Shown here: positions 33,286-42,931 of the stretch, in pieces
Layout of the letters: each line of letters begins with the position of its first letter
Position numbering within the stretch: the stretch's first letter is position 1
Origin: Melioribacter sp051488665
GTDB lineage: Bacteria > Bacteroidota > Ignavibacteria > Ignavibacteriales > Melioribacteraceae
Length of the DNA: 64,000 nucleotides
Reading direction: 5' to 3'
Assembly: GCF_051488665.1 (NCBI RefSeq)
Contig: NZ_JBPSEG010000010.1
Span: forward strand, 57,460-121,459
The notes under the pieces: model-generated
Told to the model about the DNA's origin: nothing
Databases searched by the model: none
Seen by the model: only the letters and a program-made list of their open reading frames with translations
Program-made: the position numbers and the translations under genes

Positions 33286-34176
33286 CTATCTGCCGGTAAA
33301 AGCGTAATTGAGCATTTTATAAACGAGTTTTGCCGCTACAAAATTCGACGAAGGATGATATTTAGAAGGCGCCAGTTCCACGACGTCGAAGCCTACAATG
33401 TTTTTTTCCGCCCCGACAATTTTCAATAGATTCATGGTTTCGTCCCAGAAGAGACCGCCCGGCTCAGGAGTTCCAGTCGCAGGCAACAACGACGGATCGA
33501 ATCCGTCGACGTCAAAAGTTATGTAGACGTTTTCCGTCAAATTCTTTACGACCAATTCCTGCCAGTTCTCGCCGTACATACCCGACTTGATTTCTCTGGC
33601 GTAGAAAGTTTTGATGTTGTGTTTTTTTCTAAATTCCGCTTCTTCTTTGCATTGAGCGCGGATTCCCACCTGGACAATATTTTTATTGAATTCGGCTATT
33701 CGAGCCATTACGGAGGCATGCGAAAATTTACTGCCGTTATAACTGTCGCGCAGGTCGGAATGAGCGTCGATTTGAAGGATCGAAAGGTTGGGAAATCGTT
33801 CCGAAAAAGCCATTGCCGGAGCCGAAGAAATCGAATGCTCGCCTCCCAACAAAACTACGAACTTGCCGTTGTCGATTTGCCGCGCGGTCTCTTTGTAAAT
33901 TTTCCTGAGTGATTTTTCGATCGACAAATTCTTAAAATCCAACGGCTCGAGAGTAGCTATCCCTTTTTCAAAACATAGTTCGCGGTTCATTTCCTCGTCA
34001 TAAAATTCGACATAATGAGAGGCTTTCAGAATTTCATCGGGGCCTGTTGCAGTTCCTTTTCCGTAACTAACGGTTCTTTCGAAAGGAGCCGAAATAATAA
34101 CTATTTCGGATTCTTCGTAATTGGAATACTCTTTTTCGATGGCAAGAAAATTTTTTTTGATTCCCAAAACTTTCAT
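33286..34176 (-). CDS. speB: Agmatinase / ureohydrolase family
   Basis: A 296-residue arginase-fold enzyme. The binuclear Mn site motifs are GGEHSIS, QIDAHSDLRDSY and TFDVDGFDPSLLPATGTPEPGG (split here as FDVDGFDPS and GTPEPGG). The DAHxDLR and PGTPEPGG patterns fit agmatinase, which makes putrescine and urea, but guanidinobutyrase is not excluded. A strong ribosome-binding site (ccggaggaagt) precedes ATG 34176. It lies downstream of the yajC terminator. Confidence 0.88.
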   Translation of the reverse strand: MKVLGIKKNFLAIEKEYSNYEESEIVIISAPFERTVSYGKGTATGPDEILKASHYVEFYDEEMNRELCFEKGIATLEPLDFKNLSIEKSLRKIYKETARQIDNGKFVVLLGGEHSISSAPAMAFSERFPNLSILQIDAHSDLRDSYNGSKFSHASVMARIAEFNKNIVQVGIRAQCKEEAEFRKKHNIKTFYAREIKSGMYGENWQELVVKNLTENVYITFDVDGFDPSLLPATGTPEPGGLFWDETMNLLKIVGAEKNIVGFDVVELAPSKYHPSSNFVAAKLVYKMLNYAFTGR

Positions 34177-34195
34177 ACTTCCTCCGGATAGAAAT

Positions 34196-34226
34196 AATAA
34201 AAGCCCCGTTCCCCTGAACGGGGCTT
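34196..34226 (-). terminator. Rho-independent terminator of tgt-yajC
   Basis: An 11-bp stem aagccccgttc / gaacggggctt with a 4-nt loop. On the minus strand it is followed by TTTTATTATTT. It lies between yajC and speB. Confidence 0.9.
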
Positions 34227-34241
34227 GTGAGCATTTGATAA

Positions 34242-34559
34242 TTATTTGTCGTCTCTCAAAATAGTGGCTATAGCCGACCGTTCGAATTTCATTTTTACAT
34301 TATTGCCCACGTCGATAAGAACGGTTTTTTCGTCGAGTCCTGCGACAGTGCCGTAAAGTCCGCTGCTGAGAATCACTTTGTCGCCTTTTTGAACCGAAGA
34401 GAGCAATTTTTCGCGTTCCTTGGCTCTTTTTTGCTGTGGACGAATAATCATAAAATAGAAGATGGCAAAAATTGCGCCGAACATAATCAAAGTGCTGATC
34501 AATCCGCCTGAACCGCCCTGTCCGTTCGGAGGCGGAGCCATTGCTAATAATAAATCCAT
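34242..34559 (-). CDS. yajC: Preprotein translocase accessory protein YajC
   Basis: A 105-residue protein with a short Gly-rich N-terminus, one membrane helix (LISTLIMFGAIFAIFYFMII), then RPQQKRAKEREKLL and a small beta domain (GDKVILSSGLYGTVAGL). YajC associates with SecDF. The tgt-yajC order is conserved in many bacteria, where secD and secF follow; here the terminator comes instead. Confidence 0.95.
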   Translation of the reverse strand: MDLLLAMAPPPNGQGGSGGLISTLIMFGAIFAIFYFMIIRPQQKRAKEREKLLSSVQKGDKVILSSGLYGTVAGLDEKTVLIDVGNNVKMKFERSAIATILRDDK

Positions 34560-35708
34560 TTAATACTCCTTATTTAATTGTACATTGGTTGATAAAATTT
34601 CTACAATTTCGTTTTTCCATTCAATAAAGCTTCCGTCGAGTATCTTTTTTCTGGCAGTTTTAACCAGGTTCAGATAAAAAGTCAAATTATGAATAGAAGA
34701 CAATTCCAAAGCTAATATTTCTTTTGCATTAAATAAATGCCTGAGATACGACTTGCTGAAATTTCTGCACGTGTAACAATCGCAATCGGGGTCGAGCGGC
34801 GAAAAGTCGTCTTTGTATGCTGCGTTGCGCATCGAAACAATACCGCGCGACGTAAAAAGATACGCATTTCTGGCATTGCGGGTCGGCATTACGCAGTCGA
34901 ACATATCCACCCCGCGCTCAATAGCCTCGAGAATATTTTCCGGACGCCCCACGCCCATCAAGTATCTCGGTTTGTTCTCCGGCATAAAATCGGTAGTGAA
35001 ATTTACAAGGTCGTACATTACTTCCGGCGGCTCGCCAACCGCAAGCCCTCCGATTGCATAACCGTCGAAATCGAGTTTCAGCAGATCTTTAGCCGAAATT
35101 TCTCTCAATTCTTTATAGACGCTGCCCTGAATAATTCCGAAAAGAGCCTGCGAATGACCGTAGAGAGGTTTTGTCGATTCAAAAGCCTCTTTATTGAGTA
35201 GAGCCCAGCTGCTCGTCAATTCGGTCGATTTTTTTGCATAATCGTATTCGCACGGGTAAGGCGTGCATTCATCGAGCGGCATAATAATATCCGAACCGAT
35301 ACTTCTCTGGATTTCGATAACTTTTTGCGGCGTAAAATAGTGTTTCGAGCCGTCGAGATGAGATCTGAACTCGACGCCGTCGCTTTTCAGTTTTCTCAAC
35401 TCGGTAAGGCTGTAGACCTGGAAACCTCCGCTGTCGGTTAGTATCGGCAGGTCCCACGACATAAATTTATGCAAACCGCCGGCTTGCTCCAGAATATCCG
35501 TGCCGGGACGCAAATACAAATGATACGTATTCGACAAAATTATTTGCGCTTTAATTTCGTCCTTTAAAATTCTTTGGGAAACGGCTTTAACAGTTCCCTG
35601 CGTTCCCACCGGCATAAAAATAGGCGTTTCGATTTCGCCGTGCTCCGTAATAATTCTGCCTGCCCGGGCTTTTGAATGTATATCTCTTTTTTCTAACTTG
35701 AATTCCAT
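34560..35708 (-). CDS. tgt: Queuine/preQ1 tRNA-guanine transglycosylase
   Basis: A 382-residue TIM-barrel enzyme from ATG 35708; the frame is also open to a GTG three codons earlier. The general-acid/base Asp is Asp92 in TDSGGFQVYS, the nucleophile region is MFDCVMPTRNARN, and the zinc site is CDCYTC with a downstream His. It exchanges G34 for preQ1 in GUN anticodon tRNAs. It ends 1 nt before yajC. Confidence 0.96.
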   Translation of the reverse strand: MEFKLEKRDIHSKARAGRIITEHGEIETPIFMPVGTQGTVKAVSQRILKDEIKAQIILSNTYHLYLRPGTDILEQAGGLHKFMSWDLPILTDSGGFQVYSLTELRKLKSDGVEFRSHLDGSKHYFTPQKVIEIQRSIGSDIIMPLDECTPYPCEYDYAKKSTELTSSWALLNKEAFESTKPLYGHSQALFGIIQGSVYKELREISAKDLLKLDFDGYAIGGLAVGEPPEVMYDLVNFTTDFMPENKPRYLMGVGRPENILEAIERGVDMFDCVMPTRNARNAYLFTSRGIVSMRNAAYKDDFSPLDPDCDCYTCRNFSKSYLRHLFNAKEILALELSSIHNLTFYLNLVKTARKKILDGSFIEWKNEIVEILSTNVQLNKEY

Positions 35709-35747
35709 AATTCTCACATAATTCGGAACCGAAATATATGAATATTT

Positions 35748-36788
35748 CTACCTGATTTTTAGCAATTTTGTAACTTTTGTCTCCATTTTATCCCTCAATA
35801 CCAGAATATAGAATCCTGCCGGGAGATAATCGAGTTTAATTATTCCCTCCCTGTTTAATACTCCGGAATAGACCACTTCGCCTGCTATATTGTAAAGCGA
35901 TATATGCGTATTCCCGCGGACACCGGCAATCTTCAAATGATCTCTAAAAGGATTGGGATATGTTATTACATTTTCTGACGTTACATCACTTTGACTAACA
36001 TTCGTAATATTGCATATTTCATTATAAATTTCTTCGAAGGCATCAGTTATGTTCGAAAAATAATTTTCATCCCATTTCCAGTAAAGCAGTCCGTCGCACG
36101 TGGAATCTCTGAGTAGAGCCAGCGAATAATTTACAATTTCATCCTTCGTCATTTGGTTCTGATTAATTCCGCCGGAAAGGACGTTAATACTGTAAATGTT
36201 TCTCAATCCCGACTCAATTGCGGCTTTCGAATTGGTATCGATAAAATCATGAATATTGCCGAATTTAGAAGAATATTGAGGTTTGGCATAATCGAGGTAT
36301 CTGTATCTTCCGAAATTAGACAGGTAATCTGCCGGAGCGCCTACTGCAGCGGCAACAAAATCGACAAGTTTTTTACTCAGCGCCGCCGCCGAATCGATTA
36401 GTTTTCCGTCGACTTTATTTCCGTTCCAGTTATTCGGATCGTGCGGTTCATCGAACATCAAATGGCAAAAAATAATCTCTTTATATTCTTCGAAATCGAA
36501 TCCGGAATACTTATTCAATTGCTCCGCAAATTTGTCGATGCTAAAATTACCGTCTTCATTCTGAAAGTTATGCCGTGCTCCCGTTAAATTCAGACATATC
36601 GTATAACCGTACCGTTTACTGTCCTCAAGAATGGCGCGTAAAGAGGTTGTATCTGTAACCGATCTGAAAACGAAATTAAGATAATCATGCTTTACGTCTA
36701 CAGGCTGATGGAAAGCCCCGAAATTGATGCAATTTTGGGGAAAGATAAAATCAGCAAAGAAAAGGAGCAGTATAATTACTTTATTCAA
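35748..36788 (-). CDS. Secreted protein with T9SS C-terminal sorting domain and uncharacterised N-terminal domain
   Basis: A 346-residue secreted protein. A signal peptide (MNKVIILLLFFADFIFPQ) precedes a roughly 240-residue domain with GYTICLNLTGARHNF, IIFCHLMFDEPHDPNNW and GLLYWKWDEN, reminiscent of a glycosidase-like TIM barrel with acidic residues on strand ends (FDEPH, KWDEN). Residues about 265-346 form a type IX sorting domain (ITYPNPFRDHLKI, then LPAGFYILVLRD and a TKLLKI end). It is therefore predicted to be exported and surface-attached. The start appears to be TTG. The enzyme activity is not assigned. Confidence 0.8.
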   Translation of the reverse strand: MNKVIILLLFFADFIFPQNCINFGAFHQPVDVKHDYLNFVFRSVTDTTSLRAILEDSKRYGYTICLNLTGARHNFQNEDGNFSIDKFAEQLNKYSGFDFEEYKEIIFCHLMFDEPHDPNNWNGNKVDGKLIDSAAALSKKLVDFVAAAVGAPADYLSNFGRYRYLDYAKPQYSSKFGNIHDFIDTNSKAAIESGLRNIYSINVLSGGINQNQMTKDEIVNYSLALLRDSTCDGLLYWKWDENYFSNITDAFEEIYNEICNITNVSQSDVTSENVITYPNPFRDHLKIAGVRGNTHISLYNIAGEVVYSGVLNREGIIKLDYLPAGFYILVLRDKMETKVTKLLKIR

Positions 36789-36812
36789 ATCGCCTAAGTT
36801 TTTATTATAATT

Positions 36813-38039
36813 TCAGTTAGATTCTTTTACGTAAAGTTTCACCAGATCGACTTTTTTCTTATCCGACTTAAGAATTTGTATCGAAAAATTGTCGATATTG
36901 AACGATTCCCCTTTACGAGGTATACGGCCGAGTTTTGTGGTAATATAGCCTGCCAGAGTTTCGTAATCGCCCTCTTCGATATTCAAATTGAATTCGTCGT
37001 TGAGGTAATCGATTTCGACTTTACCGCTGAGTATATATGTGTGCTCCCCGATTTTTCTGGCAATAATTTCGTCGACGTCGTATTCGTCCCTAATTTCGCC
37101 GAACAGTTCTTCAATCAGATCTTCAACCGTTATTATGCCCGCCGTGCCCCCGAATTCGTCGACGACTACCGCAAGTGAAAACTGTTTGCTCAAAAATTCA
37201 TTCAGCATTTCGAGGCTTCTTTTCGATTCGGGAACAAAAACAACATCGCGCAATACTGATTTCAGTTCTTTTGGCATTTTCAAAAAATCTTTAACCAGCG
37301 CCATCCCTTTTATATTGTCAAGATTTTCCTCGTATACAATTAATTTGGAATAGCCGGATTCAATGAATTTTTCGAGCACTTCGTCCGGCGTGGAATTAAT
37401 ATCGACTCCCACAATGTCAGTCCGGGGAGTCATGGCTTCGTAAACTTTCTGATCGCGAATTTCGATTATCTTGTTTATGATATCGGATTGTTCTTCGTCA
37501 ATTTTTTGAGCCTGGCTGCTCTCCTCAATCAGATTCTGGATATCGTCACGGTCGATTTCGTTTACAACCCCCTCTTCTTCTCTCTCGTCAATTCTTTCCA
37601 CAATTGAAGAAATTTTTGAAGTAACGGCAACGAAAGGATAAAACAATACGGATAAAATTCTAACGGGCACAGCCGACATAAGCGCCAGGAAATCTGCAAC
37701 TTCCCTGCCGATATATTTGGGAATCAATTCCCCGAAGAGCAACAGAAGCATTGTGGATACTAATAATATTTCGAATTCGTTGTAACCGAAATAGTGAAGC
37801 AAGAAATAAGAAGAAATCGAAGCGAACGAAATATTAATAATATTATTCGAGATTAAGATTGTAGAAAAGAACGCTTCCGGTTTCCGAACAAAATAGAATG
37901 CCGTCTTTGCGTAGAAATTTCCTTTCCTCGCCCGGAGTTCTAGTTTGATTTTATTTGCGACGACATATGCAATTTCGGCAGACGAAAAAAATGCGCTCGC
38001 AAATAACAATATTATTAAAATCAGAAAATCGTTGACCAT
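36813..38039 (-). CDS. CNNM/CorC-type membrane protein (hemolysin C-like)
   Basis: A 408-residue protein. An N-terminal DUF21 domain has about four membrane segments (to about residue 150), then a paired CBS module opening with VYEAMTPRTDIVGVD and including VVVDEFGGTAGIITVEDLIEE (split: VVVDEFGGT, ITVEDLIEE), and a C-terminal CorC/HlyC domain (YILSGKVEIDYLN...LAGYITTKLGRIP). Members are linked to Mg or Co efflux. The hemolysin label is historical. Confidence 0.9.
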   Translation of the reverse strand: MVNDFLILIILLFASAFFSSAEIAYVVANKIKLELRARKGNFYAKTAFYFVRKPEAFFSTILISNNIINISFASISSYFLLHYFGYNEFEILLVSTMLLLLFGELIPKYIGREVADFLALMSAVPVRILSVLFYPFVAVTSKISSIVERIDEREEEGVVNEIDRDDIQNLIEESSQAQKIDEEQSDIINKIIEIRDQKVYEAMTPRTDIVGVDINSTPDEVLEKFIESGYSKLIVYEENLDNIKGMALVKDFLKMPKELKSVLRDVVFVPESKRSLEMLNEFLSKQFSLAVVVDEFGGTAGIITVEDLIEELFGEIRDEYDVDEIIARKIGEHTYILSGKVEIDYLNDEFNLNIEEGDYETLAGYITTKLGRIPRKGESFNIDNFSIQILKSDKKKVDLVKLYVKESN

Positions 38040-38042
38040 AGA

Positions 38043-38915
38043 TTAACCGTAAATTATCAATAATACAGATAAAATATACAAAATTGCATTCAAAATAGTG
38101 GGAATGTCCGACAGTACGAGCTCTGCGGCATCCTCGCCCCGTTTTTGTTTAATTGCAAGGTAGAGATATCTCAAAACTCCGTAGATAACAAATAATATCG
38201 TATATACGAGATTTCCCGTGCCGAATTCTTGAACAGTATGTTCCGAAATCGAGTAGAGGGAGTACGAAATAATAATACCTCCGGCGCTGACGGCAGTAAT
38301 TATGTTTAAAAGCTCCGATGAATAGTCGAGCAGAACTTTTCTTTTCTTCGCATTATCCTCATAGGAGGCATATTCCACACTTCGTTTAATCACCGCCATA
38401 AAAAGGGCAATGAAAATTGTCGCAAGTATAAGCCAGCCGGATAATTCCACATTAATGACGACAGCGCCGCCTGCGACCCTCAACAGGAATCCGAAGGCAA
38501 TAATCATTACGTCAAGTATTACCAAATTTTTAAGGTAAAGAGAATAAAAAAAGTTTATTACAATGTAAGCTGCAATAATGTACTTGAATTGAGCGCCTGT
38601 TCCGTATAATATCACTGTCAAAAGGAGCGCTAGTACAATGGCAATTGTTATCGCTTCTTTTCCCGATACTTTTCCGGAGGCAATCGGTCTGTGCTTTTTA
38701 ACGGGATGCAAACGATCGTACTCGACGTCGAAGTAGTCATTAATTACGTAAACTAATGCGGAAGCCAAAGAAAAAGCGAGAAACGCCATAATCGAGCCTG
38801 TCAAACTTGCAGGCTCGAATAAGTTCTTCGAAAAGACCAAAGGGACAAACACAAAAAGATTTTTAATCCAGCTTTTTATGCGGATTAATCTTAAATATTG
38901 TCCTAATTTATCCAT
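38043..38915 (-). CDS. UbiA-family prenyltransferase, decaprenyl-phosphate phosphoribosyltransferase-like
   Basis: A 290-residue membrane enzyme with about eight helices. It opens RLIRIKSWIKNLFVFVPLVF and carries the aspartate motif NDYFDVEYDRLHPVKKHRP (split NDYFDVEYD, HPVKKHRPIASG), close to the DPPR synthase branch that transfers phosphoribose to a polyprenyl phosphate. The second acidic motif is replaced by a basic segment (IKRSVEYASYEDNAKKRK region), also typical of that branch. It may provide a lipid-linked pentose for a glycan. It lies 2-3 nt from its neighbours, in one operon. Confidence 0.82.
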   Translation of the reverse strand: MDKLGQYLRLIRIKSWIKNLFVFVPLVFSKNLFEPASLTGSIMAFLAFSLASALVYVINDYFDVEYDRLHPVKKHRPIASGKVSGKEAITIAIVLALLLTVILYGTGAQFKYIIAAYIVINFFYSLYLKNLVILDVMIIAFGFLLRVAGGAVVINVELSGWLILATIFIALFMAVIKRSVEYASYEDNAKKRKVLLDYSSELLNIITAVSAGGIIISYSLYSISEHTVQEFGTGNLVYTILFVIYGVLRYLYLAIKQKRGEDAAELVLSDIPTILNAILYILSVLLIIYG

Positions 38916-38917
38916 AA

Positions 38918-40570
38918 TTAAAATACCGGCACATCGGTATATGTGCCGAAATATTTTTTAAGTTCGGCTACCATTTCTCCGAGTGTAACATATTTTTCCG
39001 CTGCTTCAATCAAAGGCGGCATCAGATTTTTTCCGTCTCTGGCAGCAACAGCAATATTTTCGAGCGCTTTATTTACATCTTCTCGATTTCTGCCGTTTCT
39101 CAGTTCAGCCAGGCGTTTTCTTTGCTCTGTTTCGACTTCGGGAGGAATTCTGAGTATCGGAATGTCGATACTTTCGTCCGGGTCCACGTATTCGTTAACG
39201 CCGACTATAATCTTTTCTTTGCTTTCGAGCTGAAGCTGATAACGGTATGCGGAATTTGCAATTTCCTTTTGGAAATATCCCGCTTCGATAGCCGGGATAA
39301 CGCCTCCGAGAGCGTCAATTTCCGCAAAGATTTTTTCGGCTCCGGCTTCCATTTCGTCGGTAAGTTTTTCGATAAAATAACTGCCCCCGAGCGGATCGAC
39401 TGTATTGATAACGCCCGTTTCGAAAGCCAGCATCTGCTGCGTTCGAAGCGCAATTTTAACGGCTTTTTCCGAAGGCAGCGCGAGCGTTTCGTCCATCGAA
39501 TTTGTATGGAGCGATTGAGTCCCTCCCAAAACAGCCGCAAGCGCCTGATACGCCGTTCTTACGATATTGTTTTCCGGCTGTTGCGCCGTAAGAGTGCAGC
39601 CTGCGGTTTGGGAATGAAATCGCAGCCACCACGATCTCGGATTTTTTGCTTTATAGACTTCTTTCATTCGACGCGCATAAATGCGTCGAGCCGCTCTGAA
39701 TTTCGCGATCTCTTCGAAGAAATCGAGGTGCGAATTAAAGAAAAACGAAAGCCGCGGCGCGAACGAATCGATATCCATACCGCGTTCCAGACACGCTTCA
39801 ATATATGCAAAGCCGTCAGCCAGAGTAAATGCGAGTTCCTGAACTGCGGTCGAACCCGCCTCTCTGATGTGGTATCCGCTTATCGAAATCGGATTCCATT
39901 TCGGAGTTTCGTTTTTGCAATATTCTATCATATCGACGATTATTCTCATCGATGGGCGCGGCGGAAATATAAATTCTTTTTGAGCTATATATTCTTTCAA
40001 TATATCGTTTTGAAGCGTGCCGCTGAGCGAAGCGAGATTCAAACCTTGTTTCTTCGCCACCGCCAGATAAAAAGCAAAGATCATTGCCGCCGGGGAATTA
40101 ATCGTCATCGACGTCGAAACTTTATCGAGCGGAATATCTTTAAAAAGAATTTCCATATCGAGCAACGAAGAGACCGAAACGCCGCAGATGCCCACTTCGC
40201 CCCTGCTCATTTCCGCGTCTGCATCCCAGCCCATCAAAGTTGGCAGGTCGAATGCAACCGACAGTCCGGTTTGCCCTTTGGCAAGAAGATATTTAAAACG
40301 CCGGTTTGTATCTTCGGGCGTGCCGAAGCCGGCGAACTGCCGCATTGTCCATATCTTACCCCTGTAGCCTGTAGTATGAATTCCGCGGGTAAAAGGATAC
40401 TCCCCCGGAAAACCGATATCCGACAAATAATCTTTCCCTTCGATATCGTCGGGAAAGTAGCATTCCTTTATGGGAAGGTCGGATACGGTCGAATATCTTC
40501 GAGGCGCGGTTACCGATTCGGATAACCGGTCAAGATATCTTACTTTTGCTTTTTTGTATTCGGATTCCAT
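38918..40570 (-). CDS. Methylmalonyl-CoA mutase large subunit (catalytic domain only)
   Basis: A 550-residue adenosylcobalamin-dependent mutase TIM barrel. It has FTRGIHTTGYRGKIWTMRQF (split FTRGIHTTGY, WTMRQFAGFGT), the substrate segments RFHSQTAGCTLTAQQPENN (split FHSQTAGCT, TAQQPENN) and GGTQSLHTNSMDE. There is no C-terminal B12-binding domain, so a separate small subunit is required; none is in the window. Its likely role is interconversion of succinyl-CoA and methylmalonyl-CoA in propionate or branched-chain metabolism, in keeping with the acyl-CoA operon at 53-60 kb. Related acyl-CoA mutases cannot be excluded. Confidence 0.88.
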   Translation of the reverse strand: MESEYKKAKVRYLDRLSESVTAPRRYSTVSDLPIKECYFPDDIEGKDYLSDIGFPGEYPFTRGIHTTGYRGKIWTMRQFAGFGTPEDTNRRFKYLLAKGQTGLSVAFDLPTLMGWDADAEMSRGEVGICGVSVSSLLDMEILFKDIPLDKVSTSMTINSPAAMIFAFYLAVAKKQGLNLASLSGTLQNDILKEYIAQKEFIFPPRPSMRIIVDMIEYCKNETPKWNPISISGYHIREAGSTAVQELAFTLADGFAYIEACLERGMDIDSFAPRLSFFFNSHLDFFEEIAKFRAARRIYARRMKEVYKAKNPRSWWLRFHSQTAGCTLTAQQPENNIVRTAYQALAAVLGGTQSLHTNSMDETLALPSEKAVKIALRTQQMLAFETGVINTVDPLGGSYFIEKLTDEMEAGAEKIFAEIDALGGVIPAIEAGYFQKEIANSAYRYQLQLESKEKIIVGVNEYVDPDESIDIPILRIPPEVETEQRKRLAELRNGRNREDVNKALENIAVAARDGKNLMPPLIEAAEKYVTLGEMVAELKKYFGTYTDVPVF

Positions 40571-40591
40571 CGAAATCCTTTCTATTGTTTT

Positions 40592-42436
40592 TTAGGTTCT
40601 GCCGAAACGTTTGTCGAACTCTTCGATCGGTATTTTGATAATTATCGGTCTGCCGTGCGGACAGACATACGGCATCGAAGTGGCAAAAAGTTTGTCGACC
40701 AGAATGCGCATCTCTTTTTCGTCGAGCTTGTCTCCGGCTTTGATTGCCGCTTTGCAGGAATACGATTTTGCAAGGTTGTCTTTGACGTCGAGTATTTTTT
40801 CCTGCTGATTCTTTCTGTATTCGTGAAGTATGTCGAGCAGCGTATCGACTTCGTGTTCGGTTTTCAGGTCGGAAGGAATGCCGATTATTTCAACGCGGTA
40901 TTTAGGCTTGAATTTGAGCGTGAATCCGAGATTTGTCAGATACGGCTCGAGTTCCTTAGTCAGTTCGTAATCCGCCGGGTCCATATCGACTACTTGAGGA
41001 AACAGAAGGTGTTGCGAAAAGGGAATGTTGGCATTAAACGAATTCAACGCCTGCTCGTAAAGAATTCTTTCGTGCGCCACATGAGCGTCGATAATCATCA
41101 GACCGCTTTTAATCTGGGAAAGAATATATTTGTTATGAAGCAATACAATAAACGGAGTCTCGCTTTCTTTCTCCTGCGTCGATTCGAATCTGTGCGTAAC
41201 TTCTTTTTGCTGAGGTCTGCTTTCGAACGGATGAGGAGCCGATTCGGGAGCCGCTGCGGCTTTAATCTCGTCGTCCAGATGGAAGAGTCTTTTTAAATCT
41301 TCTTCGTTGTATTTTTTCGTTTCACGTTCTACCGCAGGTCGGTCGGAAAAGTCGTATTTATCTATATTTCTGAAATTCTGAGGTCTTAATCTCTGTTCGG
41401 AATTTCCGTTGTCGTCGAGAGTAACCTGTGGAACGAGGTCGTAACTGCCGATTGTCTTTCTTATTACGGCATTAACAAACGCGTAAATCTCTCTTTCGTC
41501 GTCGAATTTAACTTCCAGTTTGGACGGGTGAACGTTGACGTCGACTTTTTTCGGATCAACTTCCATAAAGAGTACGAAGAATGGATAATCGCCTTTTTCG
41601 AGTATGTTTTCAAACGCCGAAAAGACCGCGTGATTAATTGTCTTATTTATAACATAGCGTTTGTTGAGGAAAAAGTATTGATCGCCTTTGCTTTTCCGGA
41701 GATAATTCGGTTTTGTAACGTAACCGGTAAGAGTTATGTAATCAGTAATTTCTTCGACATCGAGCAGCGCCTCGTCGATATTATCGGCAAATACGGCTTT
41801 CATTCTGTCGAGCAACGAACCCGGTTCATAATCGAAAAGAAGATCGTCGTCGTTATAAAATTTAAAGTAGATTTCCGGATGACTTAAAGCGGCGCGTTTG
41901 AATGTTTCTATAATATGTTTCAGTTCCGTAGTATTCGATTTCAGAAAATTTCTGCGCGCAGGCACATTATAAAAAAGATTTTTAACCGTAACCGAAGTTC
42001 CTTTTTGAAAAGCAACTTTTTCGGCTACTAACTCATTCGAATCCGAAAACCGGATATAAGCGGCAAGCTGGTCTTCTTCCCTTCTGGTTTTAATTTCGAG
42101 CTGGCTGACAGCGGCGATTGAAGCCAGAGCTTCGCCTCTGAAACCGTATGTAATTATGCTTTCGAGATCGTCAACGGAATTTATCTTGCTGGTTGCATGT
42201 CGCTGAACGCATAGGAGAGCGTCGTCCTGACTCATGCCTTCGCCGTTGTCGATAACCTGAATGAGCGACTTGCCGGCATTTTTAATTATAACTTCGATTT
42301 CGGTAGCGCCTGCGTCAATCGAATTTTCGAGCAGTTCCTTTACTACCGATTCGGGTCTGTTAACAACTTCGCCGGCTGCTATTTTATTGGCAATATTCTC
42401 CGGCAGTATTTTTATTTTTTTTGATTTATTTTCCAT
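40592..42436 (-). CDS. mutL: DNA mismatch repair protein MutL
   Basis: A 614-residue MutL. The GHKL ATPase motifs are KELLENSIDAGATEI (33-47), DNGEGM (63-68) and GFRGEALASI. The C-terminal domain carries the metal-binding endonuclease motif in a variant form, DAHVAHERILYE (450-461), against the usual DQHAxxE; Asp450, His452, Glu456 and Glu461 are kept. SCKAAIKAGD (560-569) and CPHGRP (592-597) complete the nuclease site. It should therefore nick DNA as in non-MutH bacteria. A poorly conserved linker spans about 345-425. mutS is not adjacent. Confidence 0.96.
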   Translation of the reverse strand: MENKSKKIKILPENIANKIAAGEVVNRPESVVKELLENSIDAGATEIEVIIKNAGKSLIQVIDNGEGMSQDDALLCVQRHATSKINSVDDLESIITYGFRGEALASIAAVSQLEIKTRREEDQLAAYIRFSDSNELVAEKVAFQKGTSVTVKNLFYNVPARRNFLKSNTTELKHIIETFKRAALSHPEIYFKFYNDDDLLFDYEPGSLLDRMKAVFADNIDEALLDVEEITDYITLTGYVTKPNYLRKSKGDQYFFLNKRYVINKTINHAVFSAFENILEKGDYPFFVLFMEVDPKKVDVNVHPSKLEVKFDDEREIYAFVNAVIRKTIGSYDLVPQVTLDDNGNSEQRLRPQNFRNIDKYDFSDRPAVERETKKYNEEDLKRLFHLDDEIKAAAAPESAPHPFESRPQQKEVTHRFESTQEKESETPFIVLLHNKYILSQIKSGLMIIDAHVAHERILYEQALNSFNANIPFSQHLLFPQVVDMDPADYELTKELEPYLTNLGFTLKFKPKYRVEIIGIPSDLKTEHEVDTLLDILHEYRKNQQEKILDVKDNLAKSYSCKAAIKAGDKLDEKEMRILVDKLFATSMPYVCPHGRPIIIKIPIEEFDKRFGRT

Positions 42437-42448
42437 CTTAAATTCACT

Positions 42449-42919
42449 TTAAGTAATTCTAATATAATGATAAAGAACGAAATCGTTAAATTCTTTTTTA
42501 GTTGCAGTCCAATCTTCCTGGTTGAATTCCGGAAAGAAAGTATCCCCCTCGGCGTCGAATTTCATCTCGGAAATAAGCATTTCGTCGGCTATGCCGATAA
42601 AAGCCCCGAAAACCTGTCTGCCTCCGATTATAAAAATTTTTTCGTAATCTTTGCAATGCTTCAAAACTTGGTCAACGCTGAATAAAACTACGGAGTCGGA
42701 CTCGTTTGTTTTATATTCCTTATTCCGGGTTAAAATAATATTGAGCCTGTTATCGAGCGGTCTTTTGAGCGACTCGCGGGTTTTGCGTCCCATTACAACG
42801 GGAAATCCTGTGGTCGTCGATTTAAAATGTTGTAACTCCTCGGGAGAATGCCACGGCAACTTGCCTTTATAACCAATCACATTATTTTTCGCTTTAGCGG
42901 CGATGATAATAATTTTCAT
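42449..42919 (-). CDS. folA: Dihydrofolate reductase
   Basis: A 156-residue DHFR. It has IIIAAKAKNNVIGYKGKLPW (3-22), where the usual loop WPWH appears as LPWHSPEE, then VVMGRKTRESL and FIIGGRQVFG (NADPH site). The usual substrate Asp/Glu at helix B lies in the SPEELQHFK segment. It reduces dihydrofolate to tetrahydrofolate. It follows thyX on the same strand by 12 nt. Confidence 0.94.
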   Translation of the reverse strand: MKIIIIAAKAKNNVIGYKGKLPWHSPEELQHFKSTTTGFPVVMGRKTRESLKRPLDNRLNIILTRNKEYKTNESDSVVLFSVDQVLKHCKDYEKIFIIGGRQVFGAFIGIADEMLISEMKFDAEGDTFFPEFNQEDWTATKKEFNDFVLYHYIRIT

Positions 42920-42931
42920 GAAATTACAAAT

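Noticed and set aside
39122..40525. Long plus-strand frame (467 codons) opposite the methylmalonyl-CoA mutase gene
   Set aside because: It is antisense to a clear gene, Phe/Arg/Ser-rich with no domain, as expected from the codon bias of the true strand.
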